From a virus, in IMG/VR virus record IMGVR_UViG_3300015261_000001, positions 174,194-238,193 of that record: a stretch of 64,000 bases of DNA; one strand, written 5' to 3'. The notes beneath the pieces were generated by a model. The model was given only the letters and a program-made list of their open reading frames with translations. It had not been told where the DNA came from and made no database searches. Below are positions 33,142 to 40,999 of the stretch, piece by piece; the first letter of the stretch is position 1; the number at the start of each line of letters is the position of its first letter. The translations under genes and the position numbers were made by a program.

Positions 33142-33807
33142 TTAGAAATGAGTGATCTTCAACCCATTTGCCTTCTTTGGAGCGGTTTTCTCCAACTCAC
33201 CCTTGTGGTAACGTTTACGCAATCGTTTCGCATGGTTAATCCAGGTGTTGATTGCCTTAACGATCGCCATCATCAAGCTTAACAGTCGCTTGGTAGCTTT
33301 GTTGTCTTGATCACCGAAGCCTTGACCTTTCGGACAAACATCAAACCAGAAGTTCAACGTGCGATGACAATCAGCAATAAAGAACCGAGCGTTGCCGTCC
33401 ATCTGGATGTTGTAAAAGAAGTACCCGGTGTAATCAGCCCCCAACTCCTCCGGGTTCAGCCACTCACGCCGGTAAGCGCGGAATTGAGCCGGCTTGACCA
33501 TGCGAGCTTTAACTTCTTTCACAAACTCCTCGATGCCTTCGCGTAGCAACAACAGTTTCTCTTCTGTGTGCTTCAGTTCGTCATCTTGAGGAATGTTGTG
33601 CAGAGTAATCAGGGTGTTCATTGCCCGGATGTTAAAGTGTGTGGCCCAGTTAGTATTGGTTACTTCTTTCTGCTCCCCGGTCTCTTTGTTGTTTTCCATG
33701 TAAGTAAACGAACTAGCGCTCATGGAAAACGAGACGGCACTCATCTCATCTTCTTTATAGATCGTTGGCAAAAATTCCTTGTAAAGCTCTAGCAACGTAT
33801 TACGCAT
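33142..33807 (-). CDS. Hypothetical protein
   Basis: 221 residues, AGGAG before the ATG. Helical N- and C-termini with a beta-rich centre (GYFFYNIQMDGNARFFIADC) whose G/D-NARF-F/I-I pattern recurs in the gene at 26833-27687 and, more loosely, in family A. The C-terminal 60 residues are basic (AKRLRKRYHKGELEKTAPKK). Function unknown; nucleic-acid binding is possible. Confidence 0.86.
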   Translation of the reverse strand: MRNTLLELYKEFLPTIYKEDEMSAVSFSMSASSFTYMENNKETGEQKEVTNTNWATHFNIRAMNTLITLHNIPQDDELKHTEEKLLLLREGIEEFVKEVKARMVKPAQFRAYRREWLNPEELGADYTGYFFYNIQMDGNARFFIADCHRTLNFWFDVCPKGQGFGDQDNKATKRLLSLMMAIVKAINTWINHAKRLRKRYHKGELEKTAPKKANGLKITHF

Positions 33808-33833
33808 GCGCGCGCTCCTAAAAGAAAAGAATC

Positions 33834-33868
33834 ATTACCTCCCGCCCATGGATAGGGCGGGAGGTAAT
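33834..33868 (-). terminator. Rho-independent terminator
   Basis: ATTACCTCCCGCCC/GGGCGGGAGGTAAT, 14-base-pair stem with a seven-base loop; leftward tail TTCTTTTCTTTT. Confidence 0.88.
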
Positions 33869-33875
33869 AGATCAC

Positions 33876-34136
33876 TTACTTGCCGTGTACGAGGTAGTAA
33901 GCACCACCGATCTTCTCGAAGCGATACGTCGCTTTCACGTCGATCTTGTCGGGAACGGTTACTTCGATCTTGGCACCGAGCAGGAACGCGTTGTGTACCT
34001 TGCCGATAACATCATCAGCAGTCACGACAGACCCGGCGACCTTGTTGATGATGTGAACGCCTGAACCCTTGATCTGCTCAGACAAAGTCTTGAAAGCAGC
34101 GTGGCCCAGTTTTTGTTGTACTTTCAGAGTTGCCAT
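33876..34136 (-). CDS. Small hypothetical protein
   Basis: 86 residues, MATLKVQQKLGHAAFKTLSE, helical N-terminal half and a beta-rich C-terminal half (AKIEVTVPDKIDVKATYRFE). Ribosome site AGAGGA. Positively charged overall. Located directly before a strong terminator, so the last gene of its unit. Function unknown. Confidence 0.85.
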   Translation of the reverse strand: MATLKVQQKLGHAAFKTLSEQIKGSGVHIINKVAGSVVTADDVIGKVHNAFLLGAKIEVTVPDKIDVKATYRFEKIGGAYYLVHGK

Positions 34137-34161
34137 TTTGTTTCCTCTTTAATAGATAAGG

Positions 34162-34734
34162 TTACAGCCCAACAACAGGGACAAGAGCGATGGAGCCCAT
34201 CGCCAAGACAAGCAACACACACGTCCAACCGACAACACTTTCATCGGCTTGACGATACGTAACACGACGGCGCACTGGCACAGTACGTTTCCGCCAGCCG
34301 AACCAGGACGATACTTCAGTGGTTTCATCGGTTTGCTCAGTCCAGAGCCAGCCGAGAAGCTTGAAGGCCATGTAGTTCAGGAAGCAAGCTGCAAGAATCA
34401 TACCGATCAGTTTACCGAAGATTTTGACCAGAATAACCGCAACCGTCAACATGCCGGCCGGAGTGGTAATGAAGTTGTTCACTTCCACGCCGAGGTTCTT
34501 TGCAGCAAGCCCAATTGCTTGAGCAACTTCTGTAGCAACACCCGCATACTTGGAAATACGGTCTGTATCCAAGCTAGGGGAAACCTTCTCGGCCGCTTCC
34601 GCTTTGAGACAGTCAAGTTCGAGCTGCTTCTTGGCCACTTCGGTCAAGTCATTGCTCGTGATGGTGCAAGCCGCCCAGCTTGGAGTGCTGAACAAAGCCA
34701 GCATTGCCAGTACCACAAATACGAAACGCTTCAT
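34162..34734 (-). CDS. Exported/membrane protein with signal peptide
   Basis: 190 residues from the ATG at 34734, preferred over one at 34737 by spacing from AGGGA. Clear signal peptide (MKRFVFVVLAMLALFSTPSW, cleavage after AWA-A-like SWAA). Two further hydrophobic segments (MLTVAVILVKIFGKLIGMIL; VVGWTCVLLVLAMGSIALVP) indicate membrane spans, with a basic loop (FGWRKRTVPVRRRVTYRQ) between. An envelope protein of the infected cell is likely. Two cysteines near residues 22 and 42 could form a periplasmic disulphide. Confidence 0.85.
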   Translation of the reverse strand: MKRFVFVVLAMLALFSTPSWAACTITSNDLTEVAKKQLELDCLKAEAAEKVSPSLDTDRISKYAGVATEVAQAIGLAAKNLGVEVNNFITTPAGMLTVAVILVKIFGKLIGMILAACFLNYMAFKLLGWLWTEQTDETTEVSSWFGWRKRTVPVRRRVTYRQADESVVGWTCVLLVLAMGSIALVPVVGL

Positions 34735-35027
34735 CATTTTCCCTTTTGTTTAGGTTTCTTCGGCTTGTTTAATACATACCGACCAGACTTTTCTTTAAGG
34801 AACACAAACCCCTTGAACTCTCGTTCACTCAGAGGCTTGGCGTTGTTGGCATAACGGAACATCACCCGATGCGGGTCATCGAAACGTATTTGAACGATGT
34901 AACCGATCCAGTCCATCTCTCCTCTGCCACTACCCACTGTAATGCGGATACCGACATTCTCAAGTTGTTCCTTGATCACCGTTCGTTGACCTGCATCGAG
35001 CTGTTGCTTTACCTCTACCGTAAGCAT
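34734..35027 (-). CDS. Small basic protein
   Basis: 97 residues, MLTVEVKQQLDAGQRTVIKE, beta-rich centre (WIGYIVQIRFDDPHRVMFRY) and very basic tail (KSGRYVLNKPKKPKQKGK) suited to nucleic-acid binding. Overlaps the next gene at its stop. The layout helix-then-strands with an ending Y-V-L resembles the 33876-34136 product (YYLVHGK end), suggesting distant paralogy. Confidence 0.83.
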   Translation of the reverse strand: MLTVEVKQQLDAGQRTVIKEQLENVGIRITVGSGRGEMDWIGYIVQIRFDDPHRVMFRYANNAKPLSEREFKGFVFLKEKSGRYVLNKPKKPKQKGK

Positions 35028-35035
35028 GACGTCTC

Positions 35036-35635
35036 CTAGATCACGTCCAGCTTGTTAGGAGTTGGTGGGACCGGATTGAACAACCCTTGGCGAGTAAACG
35101 CTTCCTTATCGAAAGACGGGAACTTGCTGCCGCAGAACACATGCACCGACCAACCCTCGTAAGGCATAGGGTGGGCGTAGTAGTGTCCGTCATTCAGCGG
35201 TACTTCTGCTGGTGGGTGAGTCTCACCCGTAATCGACAACACCAGGATATCGTCCGGTTCGAACGCGCCTTCATTCATGTTGATGAACAAGAACTTGCTA
35301 ATGTACTTGTGCATCGTCTGGATGTCGTACATCCCCAGTGGCCAGAGGTTGTGCTCAGCGATGTCGTAGAAGATATCGTAGAGCTTACCGCTGATTTGTT
35401 CAGCAGTCTTACCGAGTGGGTTGAGGTGAATGTGCAGTGGTGCGATCAGCAGAGCAGGATCAGTGGTGACCATGCGTGGAGCAGTCAGACGAGACTTGAT
35501 CTCTTCCATCATCGTCTTGCCATCGACCAGCTGAGCTGACTTGTTGCCGCCATTGGAAACGGCGTACAGGTTGTAGCTGGACAACAACTCAACCAGTTGC
35601 TCGCCAGTGAGTTTCTTCAAATCATTCGAAGTCAT
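35036..35635 (-). CDS. Hypothetical protein
   Basis: 199 residues. N-terminal helical segment (LKKLTGEQLVELLSSYNLYA), a central helical part with histidines and a C-terminal beta-rich region (GHYYAHPMPYEGWSVHVFCG). AAGGAG precedes the ATG. No enzyme signature. Co-transcribed with two tiny membrane proteins upstream. Confidence 0.86.
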   Translation of the reverse strand: MTSNDLKKLTGEQLVELLSSYNLYAVSNGGNKSAQLVDGKTMMEEIKSRLTAPRMVTTDPALLIAPLHIHLNPLGKTAEQISGKLYDIFYDIAEHNLWPLGMYDIQTMHKYISKFLFINMNEGAFEPDDILVLSITGETHPPAEVPLNDGHYYAHPMPYEGWSVHVFCGSKFPSFDKEAFTRQGLFNPVPPTPNKLDVI

Positions 35636-35644
35636 GGGAACTCC

Positions 35645-35845
35645 TTAACGCTGAATAAATTGAGCCGGGTCGGTGTAGTACCCCCAAGCCAAATAACCGC
35701 AATACACCACAACAAAGATGATAGCGGCCCAGTACAATGCTGCGAAGAGTTTCAGTCTCCGTTTTGGCCAAGAGAACAGCACCGTTTCAGGGATGTAGGT
35801 AAACACTACCAACATCGCCATCAGACCAATAGCTACCCAGTCCAT
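35645..35845 (-). CDS. Small two-pass membrane protein
   Basis: 66 residues from the ATG at 35845, which overlaps the stop of the upstream 42-residue gene (TAATG). Two membrane spans (WVAIGLMAMLVVFTYIP; LYWAAIIFVVVYCGYLAWGY) flank a basic loop (SWPKRRLKLF). Likely forms a pair with the upstream membrane peptide. Function unknown; a holin/pinholin-type role is conceivable but not shown. Confidence 0.8.
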   Translation of the reverse strand: MDWVAIGLMAMLVVFTYIPETVLFSWPKRRLKLFAALYWAAIIFVVVYCGYLAWGYYTDPAQFIQR

Positions 35846-35973
35846 TACAAAGGCCCCAAGCAACGCATGTGATCACTGAAGAACATCATGCCACCAATGC
35901 AGGCAGTGATCATCCCAGCAATCACCACAGCGCCACCGAGATAGATCCCGAGGGCTTTAAGTTTGTTGAGCAT
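35845..35973 (-). CDS. 42-residue membrane protein
   Basis: Short frame starting at the ATG at 35971-35973 after AAGGAG with five-base spacing, an ideal ribosome site. MLNKLKALGIYLGGAVVIAG starts a glycine-rich hydrophobic span that continues for about 30 residues, then a polar tail (SDHMRCLGPL). Stop and next start overlap as TAATG. Translation coupling and topology support a real gene. Confidence 0.72.
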   Translation of the reverse strand: MLNKLKALGIYLGGAVVIAGMITACIGGMMFFSDHMRCLGPL

Positions 35974-35982
35974 AAAGGCTCC

Positions 35983-36609
35983 TTATTCAGGTTTTGGAAG
36001 ATGGCTCTTCAGCAACGTATCGTGGGAATGCACGATGTCCTTCATGTCCTCATCGGAAAGTTTGAACTCCATCTTTGCCGACGCCGACATGTAGTTCTTC
36101 TTTTCTTTCGGCCAGTAGGCGCCTGGACGACGAGGACCGACGATGATGTTCTGAATGGTGCTTGAATAACGACGGTTAAGGCTACTTCCTTGACTACGGT
36201 CGTACACCATCACAGGGTCAATCCGCACACGGTCACGGAACAACAGCTGGTGAATATAATCGACAGTTGGGTTCAGATCTTGAGGTCCCGTTGTCATCAA
36301 AGTCTCAACCCCAGTAGCCGCGTCAATCAAGAAGCAAGCTGGTTCACCGTTTTCGTCAGCCTTTACACGAATGAACGCGCCACGACCATACTGAGCGTAT
36401 TGTTTCATTCGGTCTTCGTTGGTTTCAGTGAGGATCGGATTACCGTCCTCGTCCTTTATGTGGCTCATGTAAATGAGAGGAAGAGGAAGAGGAGTGCCGC
36501 CGCCAGGATGACTAAGAACCTGATCGAGAGTTGGTTTTGGCATTTTCTTAATCAATTGCTTCACCAGATCTGGTACTATTGATTTATCCTCGTTAGTATT
36601 TTGAGACAT
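35983..36609 (-). CDS. Hypothetical protein
   Basis: 208 residues: proline-rich near the start (LSHPGGGTPLPLPLIYMSHI), a beta-rich middle (GAFIRVKADENGEPACFLID), C-terminal charged helices. AAGGA eight bases before the ATG. First gene of its unit after the terminator at 36630. No family recognised. Confidence 0.86.
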   Translation of the reverse strand: MSQNTNEDKSIVPDLVKQLIKKMPKPTLDQVLSHPGGGTPLPLPLIYMSHIKDEDGNPILTETNEDRMKQYAQYGRGAFIRVKADENGEPACFLIDAATGVETLMTTGPQDLNPTVDYIHQLLFRDRVRIDPVMVYDRSQGSSLNRRYSSTIQNIIVGPRRPGAYWPKEKKNYMSASAKMEFKLSDEDMKDIVHSHDTLLKSHLPKPE

Positions 36610-36629
36610 AACAAAATTCCTTGTAAATA

Positions 36630-36650
36630 GGGCGGGAGTATTCGCCGCCC
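36630..36650 (-). terminator. Hairpin terminator (weak tail)
   Basis: GGGCGG/CCGCCC with a nine-base loop, 13 bases past the stop at 36663; the leftward tail CTATTTAC is only partly U-rich. Confidence 0.55.
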
Positions 36651-36662
36651 TTGCTGGTGTAT

Positions 36663-37001
36663 TTAGTGAAGCTTTTTGGCGAGGAAACTGGTCAGAAGTT
36701 CCTGATCAAATTCCAGCGGGGGAACCGGATCGATCTTGATGGTTTCTGGACGCCATTGGAAGTTGACAACAAGGTTGCTGCCGCCCACCGGAGAAACTGC
36801 CAAACGACGCAGAGCTGCAACAATGTCATCTACAGCCTCCGCGTTGATATCGCCATCGGTGGCGCTGAGGGTAACCGTGATCTCGCGCGCTTCTTCAGGT
36901 GCGAAAGCCATAGCCGTTTCCAAGCCGTAGTGCAACGCAGCTTGACGGTACTTCACTTCGATGATATCGCCCAGACCAGCAGAAAGAGAATTAGTGCTCA
37001 T
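36663..37001 (-). CDS. Small acidic hypothetical protein
   Basis: 112 residues, MSTNSLSAGLGDIIEVKYRQ, with an alternating strand/helix pattern (EITVTLSATDGDINAEAVDD; SNLVVNFQWRPETIKIDPVP). Small alpha/beta fold likely. AAGGA precedes the start. Function unknown. Confidence 0.85.
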   Translation of the reverse strand: MSTNSLSAGLGDIIEVKYRQAALHYGLETAMAFAPEEAREITVTLSATDGDINAEAVDDIVAALRRLAVSPVGGSNLVVNFQWRPETIKIDPVPPLEFDQELLTSFLAKKLH

Positions 37002-37027
37002 GAAAATTGTCCTTATAAATGAAAGAG

Positions 37028-37702
37028 TTACATGAATTCGTTACGGCGAGGGAGGATTTTCCCCGACGGTTGGATAGAGGAATCAGGGTTCGGGGTGTAT
37101 CCTTCAAACCACGGGCCGCTACTCGGCATGCTCAGGCGAACGAACTGACGTTTGGTCAACGTCTCAACTGGTAGAGACTGATGAACACAGGCGCCATCAA
37201 CCCAGTAAACGTCGCCGGCTTGGAACACCGTCCCTAGTTCAGGTAGAGGAAGGTGGTCGGCCTCGCCTTCCGGGCCAGGTTCACCGAGAATGGTGCCGAG
37301 GTAGGCCAGACAGTGGGCAGTACTGGAGACAGTCAACATGCCATTGCCGACACTACCCCAACCACCACCTGGGTTATCTTCTCCACCACCGCCCCACGCG
37401 CCGCACTGGCCGTGATAATAGCCGTCTACATGCAGACCAGCACGACGCAGGGTTTCACCCGGCTGTAGTTCGCGTTCGTCGATGGTCAAGTAACCGATGC
37501 AGCCGTCTTTAATGAACCGATGCTCGGTAACACCGTACAGATGCTCCAGCATCGGTTTGTACTGTTCAGGAACGCCGGTAAGATCACCCAGACGTACAGG
37601 CATCATCATAATGCGCAGACCAGAGAACTCAGGAAACTTCAACGGCTCCCAATGCCAAACTTTGCGGAAGGTCGATTGAATTACATTGGAGGTATTGATC
37701 AT
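37028..37702 (-). CDS. 2OG-Fe(II) oxygenase-like protein
   Basis: 224 residues. H91-V-D93 followed by H174 and R189 fits the H-x-D...H...R arrangement of 2-oxoglutarate/Fe(II) dioxygenases: LHVDGYYHGQ supplies the first two metal ligands, GDVYWVDGACVHQS the third and RQFVRLSM the oxoglutarate-binding arginine. The D-to-H spacing (about 80 residues) and the position of the strands suit this fold. A glycine-rich insert (GAWGGGGEDNPGGGWG) is unusual. Such enzymes in phages hydroxylate proteins or nucleotides; no substrate can be named. Not proven; a cupin of other function is the alternative. Confidence 0.8.
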   Translation of the reverse strand: MINTSNVIQSTFRKVWHWEPLKFPEFSGLRIMMMPVRLGDLTGVPEQYKPMLEHLYGVTEHRFIKDGCIGYLTIDERELQPGETLRRAGLHVDGYYHGQCGAWGGGGEDNPGGGWGSVGNGMLTVSSTAHCLAYLGTILGEPGPEGEADHLPLPELGTVFQAGDVYWVDGACVHQSLPVETLTKRQFVRLSMPSSGPWFEGYTPNPDSSIQPSGKILPRRNEFM

Positions 37703-37710
37703 TGCATCAC

Positions 37711-37938
37711 CTAAATAAATAAGGGTTGGTGCTTAGGCACCAACATGTCTTTGTAAATGGTTAAGGAGTCGCCTTTCTTCAACCCGGATTTGCGTCTTTT
37801 GAGAAAGAAACAAAGAGAGCCTACGGCGATGAGGACACCTGAGTGCCTCACCGCCTTGACTTTAAAAACTGTATACCGGGAGAGTAGGATCAACTCGGTT
37901 TGAGTTAACGGTAAGTGATAGTTTGGAAGCAACTGCAT
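37711..37938 (-). CDS. Small membrane protein with unusually long overlap
   Basis: 75 residues from the ATG at 37938, backed by a strong GGGGGAGG five bases before. One membrane-like segment (GVLIAVGSLCFFLKRRK) and polar ends. It overlaps the preceding gene by 77 bases in another frame and its last codons overlap the terminator hairpin at 37725-37744. Both features are unusual but the ribosome site is excellent. Confidence 0.65.
   Translation of the reverse strand: MQLLPNYHLPLTQTELILLSRYTVFKVKAVRHSGVLIAVGSLCFFLKRRKSGLKKGDSLTIYKDMLVPKHQPLFI
37725..37744 (-). terminator. Terminator overlapping the end of a gene
   Basis: GTTGGTGC-TTAG-GCACCAAC, eight-base-pair stem, with leftward tail CCTTATTTATTTAGG. 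The hairpin lies inside the last codons of 37711-37938. Confidence 0.75.
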
Positions 37939-38332
37939 GTTTGCCTCCCCCTTGCGGTTGTTGTAAATCGCAATCGGTGAAAAGAGACTTGTCACCGTAG
38001 AACGCGTCTGAATCAGGAATCAGCTTACTGATACCAATCTCCCGTTTCTTACCGTTCATGTAAAAGTACAGCACCTTGTCTTCCGACTTATCGTAGTAAG
38101 CGATAATGTCCGCATCGAAACCTACAGAAGTAGGGTCGACTTTCTCAAACAAGGCGTCGCCGAAAATAATGTTGTCAGCTTCCATCAAGAACGTGCTTTG
38201 CAGCGCGTGTGTCTTGATGGAATGGAACTCTTCATCATTGTCCGTATAGCCGTATTGTTTACAGACCATGGTTTCATTACCCATAGCTGCGACCGACCAC
38301 AGAACACACAACGCTACAAAAACCCGCTTCAT
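37862..38332 (-). CDS. Secreted/periplasmic hypothetical protein
   Basis: 156 residues with a signal peptide (MKRVFVALCVLWSVAAMGNE; likely cleavage after AAMG or nearby). The mature part starts with a cysteine (MVCKQYGYTDNDEEF), like the exported protein at 39832-40305 (YVCSKYTDN), so the two may be distant relatives. A second cysteine near residue 119 could form a disulphide. ATGA overlap with the upstream gene. Probably acts in the host periplasm. Confidence 0.83.
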   Translation of the reverse strand: MKRVFVALCVLWSVAAMGNETMVCKQYGYTDNDEEFHSIKTHALQSTFLMEADNIIFGDALFEKVDPTSVGFDADIIAYYDKSEDKVLYFYMNGKKREIGISKLIPDSDAFYGDKSLFTDCDLQQPQGGGKHAVASKLSLTVNSNRVDPTLPVYSF

Positions 38333-38892
38333 GCAGAAACCCCTTCCATTACAGCTTTAAAGTTAGCCTGTTCAATATCGAACAGGTGATTACGGAAAAC
38401 AGCCAGCAGTTCATTCATGCGCTGAACAAACATGCTGCGCTTGCTTTCGCTCTTGCAATCCATGTTCAGCTCCAAGTCGTACAGACCCTCACCAAAGATC
38501 TTGACCTCTACCCGACGACCGTCTTGGGTGCAATGGAACATCACCGGCGACTCTTGGAACAACACCAAAGTTTTGTAAGCCTTGCAGTCAGTACCGTTAG
38601 TGCGGTTGTAAGCAGTGTAACGATGAAGTACCCAATCGTTCACTTGCTCGAGCAGATCAACCAACTCCAGAATACTTTCTTCGTGCTTCTTCAACTCTTT
38701 GGTAACACCGAGCAGGTCAATCGCGCTCAGCTTGATAGATTTGTGGCGGATCACTTTACCGTGGATACCGAAGCCTGCACCAACGCGCAGTTTAAGGAAG
38801 CCATCTGAAGTGGTAGTAGCGCTCGATTCCATTACAACATCAGAAGCCGAGTACAGGTTGGACAGACGACGGAAGTTAAAAACGCTAGCCAT
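38329..38892 (-). CDS. Hypothetical protein
   Basis: 187 residues, MASVFNFRRLSNLYSASDVV, with a beta-rich N-terminus (GFLKLRVGAGFGIHGKVIRH), a central helical hairpin (KELKKHEESILELVDLLEQV), a beta segment (GRRVEVKIFGEGLYDLELNM) and a C-terminal helix. The N-terminal serine-rich part and abundance of such proteins in jumbo-phage virions make a structural role possible. GGAG seven bases before the ATG. Confidence 0.85.
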   Translation of the reverse strand: MASVFNFRRLSNLYSASDVVMESSATTTSDGFLKLRVGAGFGIHGKVIRHKSIKLSAIDLLGVTKELKKHEESILELVDLLEQVNDWVLHRYTAYNRTNGTDCKAYKTLVLFQESPVMFHCTQDGRRVEVKIFGEGLYDLELNMDCKSESKRSMFVQRMNELLAVFRNHLFDIEQANFKAVMEGVSA

Positions 38893-38980
38893 GATAAAGC
38901 TCCAGTAGTTTCGAGAATCAAGGGATTCCCGCTAAAAGGAAGTACAAGGGATGCCAACAAGGTGCTGGACTTTAGGTGGA

Positions 38981-39220
38981 TCAGTAAGTAGAAATACTAG
39001 TCGCAAGTTCGGCAAGCTCTACAAACTTTGGAACATTGTGAATAGCCATACCCATAAAGCCGATAACCATAGCCAGGTTGATCAACGCCATGAGAAGTTC
39101 ATGGCGAATACTCGCGAACTCGGTTTCTGGCAAACAGTCCAGACGTCTTACCGATACCCACAATGCCAACATTGACAAGAATGCGGGTAACGGAAGAATC
39201 ATCAAGTTAATCAAGAACAT
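38981..39220 (-). CDS. Small membrane protein
   Basis: 79 residues with two membrane spans (MFLINLMILPLPAFLSMLAL; LLMALINLAMVIGFMGMAIH) separated by a charged loop (RRLDCLPETEFASIRHE). AGGAG before the ATG. First gene after the promoter at 39262. Function unknown. Confidence 0.82.
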   Translation of the reverse strand: MFLINLMILPLPAFLSMLALWVSVRRLDCLPETEFASIRHELLMALINLAMVIGFMGMAIHNVPKFVELAELATSISTY

Positions 39221-39261
39221 ACACTACTCCTGTAAACAAACTGATTCAGTTATTCACCCTG

Positions 39262-39269
39262 GTAATATA
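39262..39269 (-). promoter_or_regulatory. phiKZ-type early promoter core TATATTAC
   Basis: Read leftward: GGACTATATTACCAGGGTGAATAACTG, with the full TGAATAA extension, 42 bases before the membrane gene at 38981-39220. Confidence 0.78.
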
Positions 39270-39282
39270 GTCCTGAAACTTG

Positions 39283-39765
39283 CTATACATTAACGGTGTA
39301 ATAACCCTTAACGTTGTTACATCCGTTAACTTCATACGGCGGTTCATCAAAGATAAAACCTTGTCGCTCGTAGAACGCCAATGCCTTCTCATTCTTCTCC
39401 AGACACTCCACAGTCAGCTGTGCGTCTGGATAGCCGCGCTGGAATAGATTGATCAGGGTTTCACCAATCAGGTTCCCACGCATCGCCTCAGTGACGTACA
39501 GCACACGAATAGCGGTGTGGTCAGCGCTCTCATTCAACAGAACACCTACTACCTTGTTTTCCACGGTAGCGATCAAGCAGCGTTCGGCTTTATTGAGCAT
39601 GGTTTTCTCCAGCCACTTTTCCAAATGGAAGTGGTTATACGTCGGAGGAACTTCATGCATGATAGCTGCTTCAAAAAGAAATAAATCACGAATCAAACGA
39701 ACTACAGCTTTACGGGTTTTGCCTACAACGGTGGTAGGGCGTTTCATGTTGACATCAATGCGCAT
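39283..39765 (-). CDS. GNAT-family N-acetyltransferase
   Basis: 160 residues, standard GNAT length. Motif A is RVLYVTEAMRGNLIGETLIN with R96-G97-x-x-x-G101, the pyrophosphate-binding turn of acetyl-CoA enzymes; motif B is NEKALAFYERQGF (125-137), the typical C-terminal helix and tyrosine. The substrate may be a host protein, metabolite or antibiotic and cannot be told from sequence. The gene sits alone between a promoter and a terminator, starting at the ATG at 39765 with only a weak ribosome site. Confidence 0.88.
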   Translation of the reverse strand: MRIDVNMKRPTTVVGKTRKAVVRLIRDLFLFEAAIMHEVPPTYNHFHLEKWLEKTMLNKAERCLIATVENKVVGVLLNESADHTAIRVLYVTEAMRGNLIGETLINLFQRGYPDAQLTVECLEKNEKALAFYERQGFIFDEPPYEVNGCNNVKGYYTVNV

Positions 39766-39797
39766 TGCAAATACTCAAAAAAGAAAAGAGTAAATAA

Positions 39798-39817
39798 GGC
39801 GAGGTATTACCCTCGCC
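39798..39817 (-). terminator. Rho-independent terminator
   Basis: GGCGAGG-TATTAC-CCTCGCC; leftward tail TTATTTACTCTTTTCTTTTTT. Ends the gene stopping at 39832. Confidence 0.82.
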
Positions 39818-39831
39818 CTATCGTTTACAGA

Positions 39832-40305
39832 TTACTCGGTGTAGCAGGCAGCGACCGTGACGAGTCGAGTGATAGGGTTGTCACGGGTTTGTTCTTTGAT
39901 ACTTTTCTTCGGGTTGTCTTCTTCTGGCGTGATGTAGATCATGAAGTACGGATTGCCCGTTTCGTTCTCACGCTTAAAAACCATGGTTTGTTTGTCACCA
40001 GCAAAACCTCCCAGATCATCCATGGTTGGGCTTGTCAGCACACGATCGTGATTAAAGATAGACCCAGCTTTAATCGTGTAGCCGTCCTTAGTCCGCACGA
40101 TCTTCGTTTCCGAATCCTGTACGGGGTTGTCCGTTATGAAACCTTCTGCACCAGCGATGCTTGGGTCCACAGCGTTATCCGTGTACTTCGAACACACGTA
40201 AGTCTCCAGGTTACTCGCCGAAGGGCTTACGACAGTGGTGGGTATTGTTAAGCTTGCTTGGCACAAGAGAGGAAACATCAAGGCCATGGATACCAATACT
40301 TTCAT
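39832..40305 (-). CDS. Secreted/periplasmic hypothetical protein
   Basis: 157 residues with a signal peptide (MKVLVSMALMFPLLCQASLT; cleavage probably after CQA). Mature protein begins with a threonine/serine linker, then YVCSKYTDNAVDP, and ends VTVAACYTE; the two mature cysteines may pair. Similar layout to the product at 37862-38332. AGGAG eight bases before the ATG. Likely acts in the host periplasm; function unknown. Confidence 0.84.
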   Translation of the reverse strand: MKVLVSMALMFPLLCQASLTIPTTVVSPSASNLETYVCSKYTDNAVDPSIAGAEGFITDNPVQDSETKIVRTKDGYTIKAGSIFNHDRVLTSPTMDDLGGFAGDKQTMVFKRENETGNPYFMIYITPEEDNPKKSIKEQTRDNPITRLVTVAACYTE

Positions 40306-40351
40306 CGAACTTACTCCTAATGTAACGAGTACGGATTATTGTGGGTATTGC

Positions 40352-40999
40352 TTATTTCGGGTTTACGGAACGCTTCTTGCGTTTCGGTGTTTCCTTTGAA
40401 GCACGCAGTCGACGTTTACCTTCAGCGATTGCTTTCCATACACGGCAGCTGTTCGCTTTGCAGTACCAGTCGATCCACTTCGGATTGAGTCCATGACTGG
40501 TCTCGCCACGGTGGTCTGGTTCGTCAACCAGTTCTTTGGTAATCTCCACCAGTTCTTTGGTGATCCGGTTACCAGCTGCTAAGAGTTCTTCCGGTGACAT
40601 CGCTTTAACAGCAGCAATGGCTTCTTCCAGAATTTCGCCGTCGCGGAAAACACGTACAACGACTCCCTTCTTGTGGACATCAGTTTCGAGGTCCAGATCT
40701 ACACGACCCTTGCCCATGCTCCCGATAGAAGCATACGCCCGAGGACCGTTAATCGATTTATGTAGCTCGTCGTAATGTTCTGCCAGTTGAGCGGGGAGGT
40801 ACTTCTCGCGGAACTCAGGACGGATGGTCAACATGCCGTTGATTTCTTCCAGGTGCTCTTCTGGAATACGTTTACGGATGCTTTCATTACTCATGAGCAT
40901 TTCGATCTTGCCGTTACCAGCAGGTTCGTTGGCACGCAATGCAGCGAGACTCTGCATGCTGTTACCAAGAATAACTTTGTCACCTTTGTTCTTGCTCAT
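40352..40999 (-). CDS. W-x-x-W-Y module protein
   Basis: 215 residues. The C-terminal 50 residues hold one copy of the module repeated through this region: DEPDHRGETSHGLNPKWIDW, then Y-C-K-A-N-S...A-I-A-E-G-K-R-R-L. Upstream is a helical/beta domain (MGKGRVDLDLETDVHKKGVV; ELVEITKELV). Very basic tail (KETPKRKKRSVNPK). Start after GGAGGAGGGAG. Stop overlaps nothing; start overlaps the upstream stop by four bases. Function unknown. Confidence 0.87.
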   Translation of the reverse strand: MSKNKGDKVILGNSMQSLAALRANEPAGNGKIEMLMSNESIRKRIPEEHLEEINGMLTIRPEFREKYLPAQLAEHYDELHKSINGPRAYASIGSMGKGRVDLDLETDVHKKGVVVRVFRDGEILEEAIAAVKAMSPEELLAAGNRITKELVEITKELVDEPDHRGETSHGLNPKWIDWYCKANSCRVWKAIAEGKRRLRASKETPKRKKRSVNPK

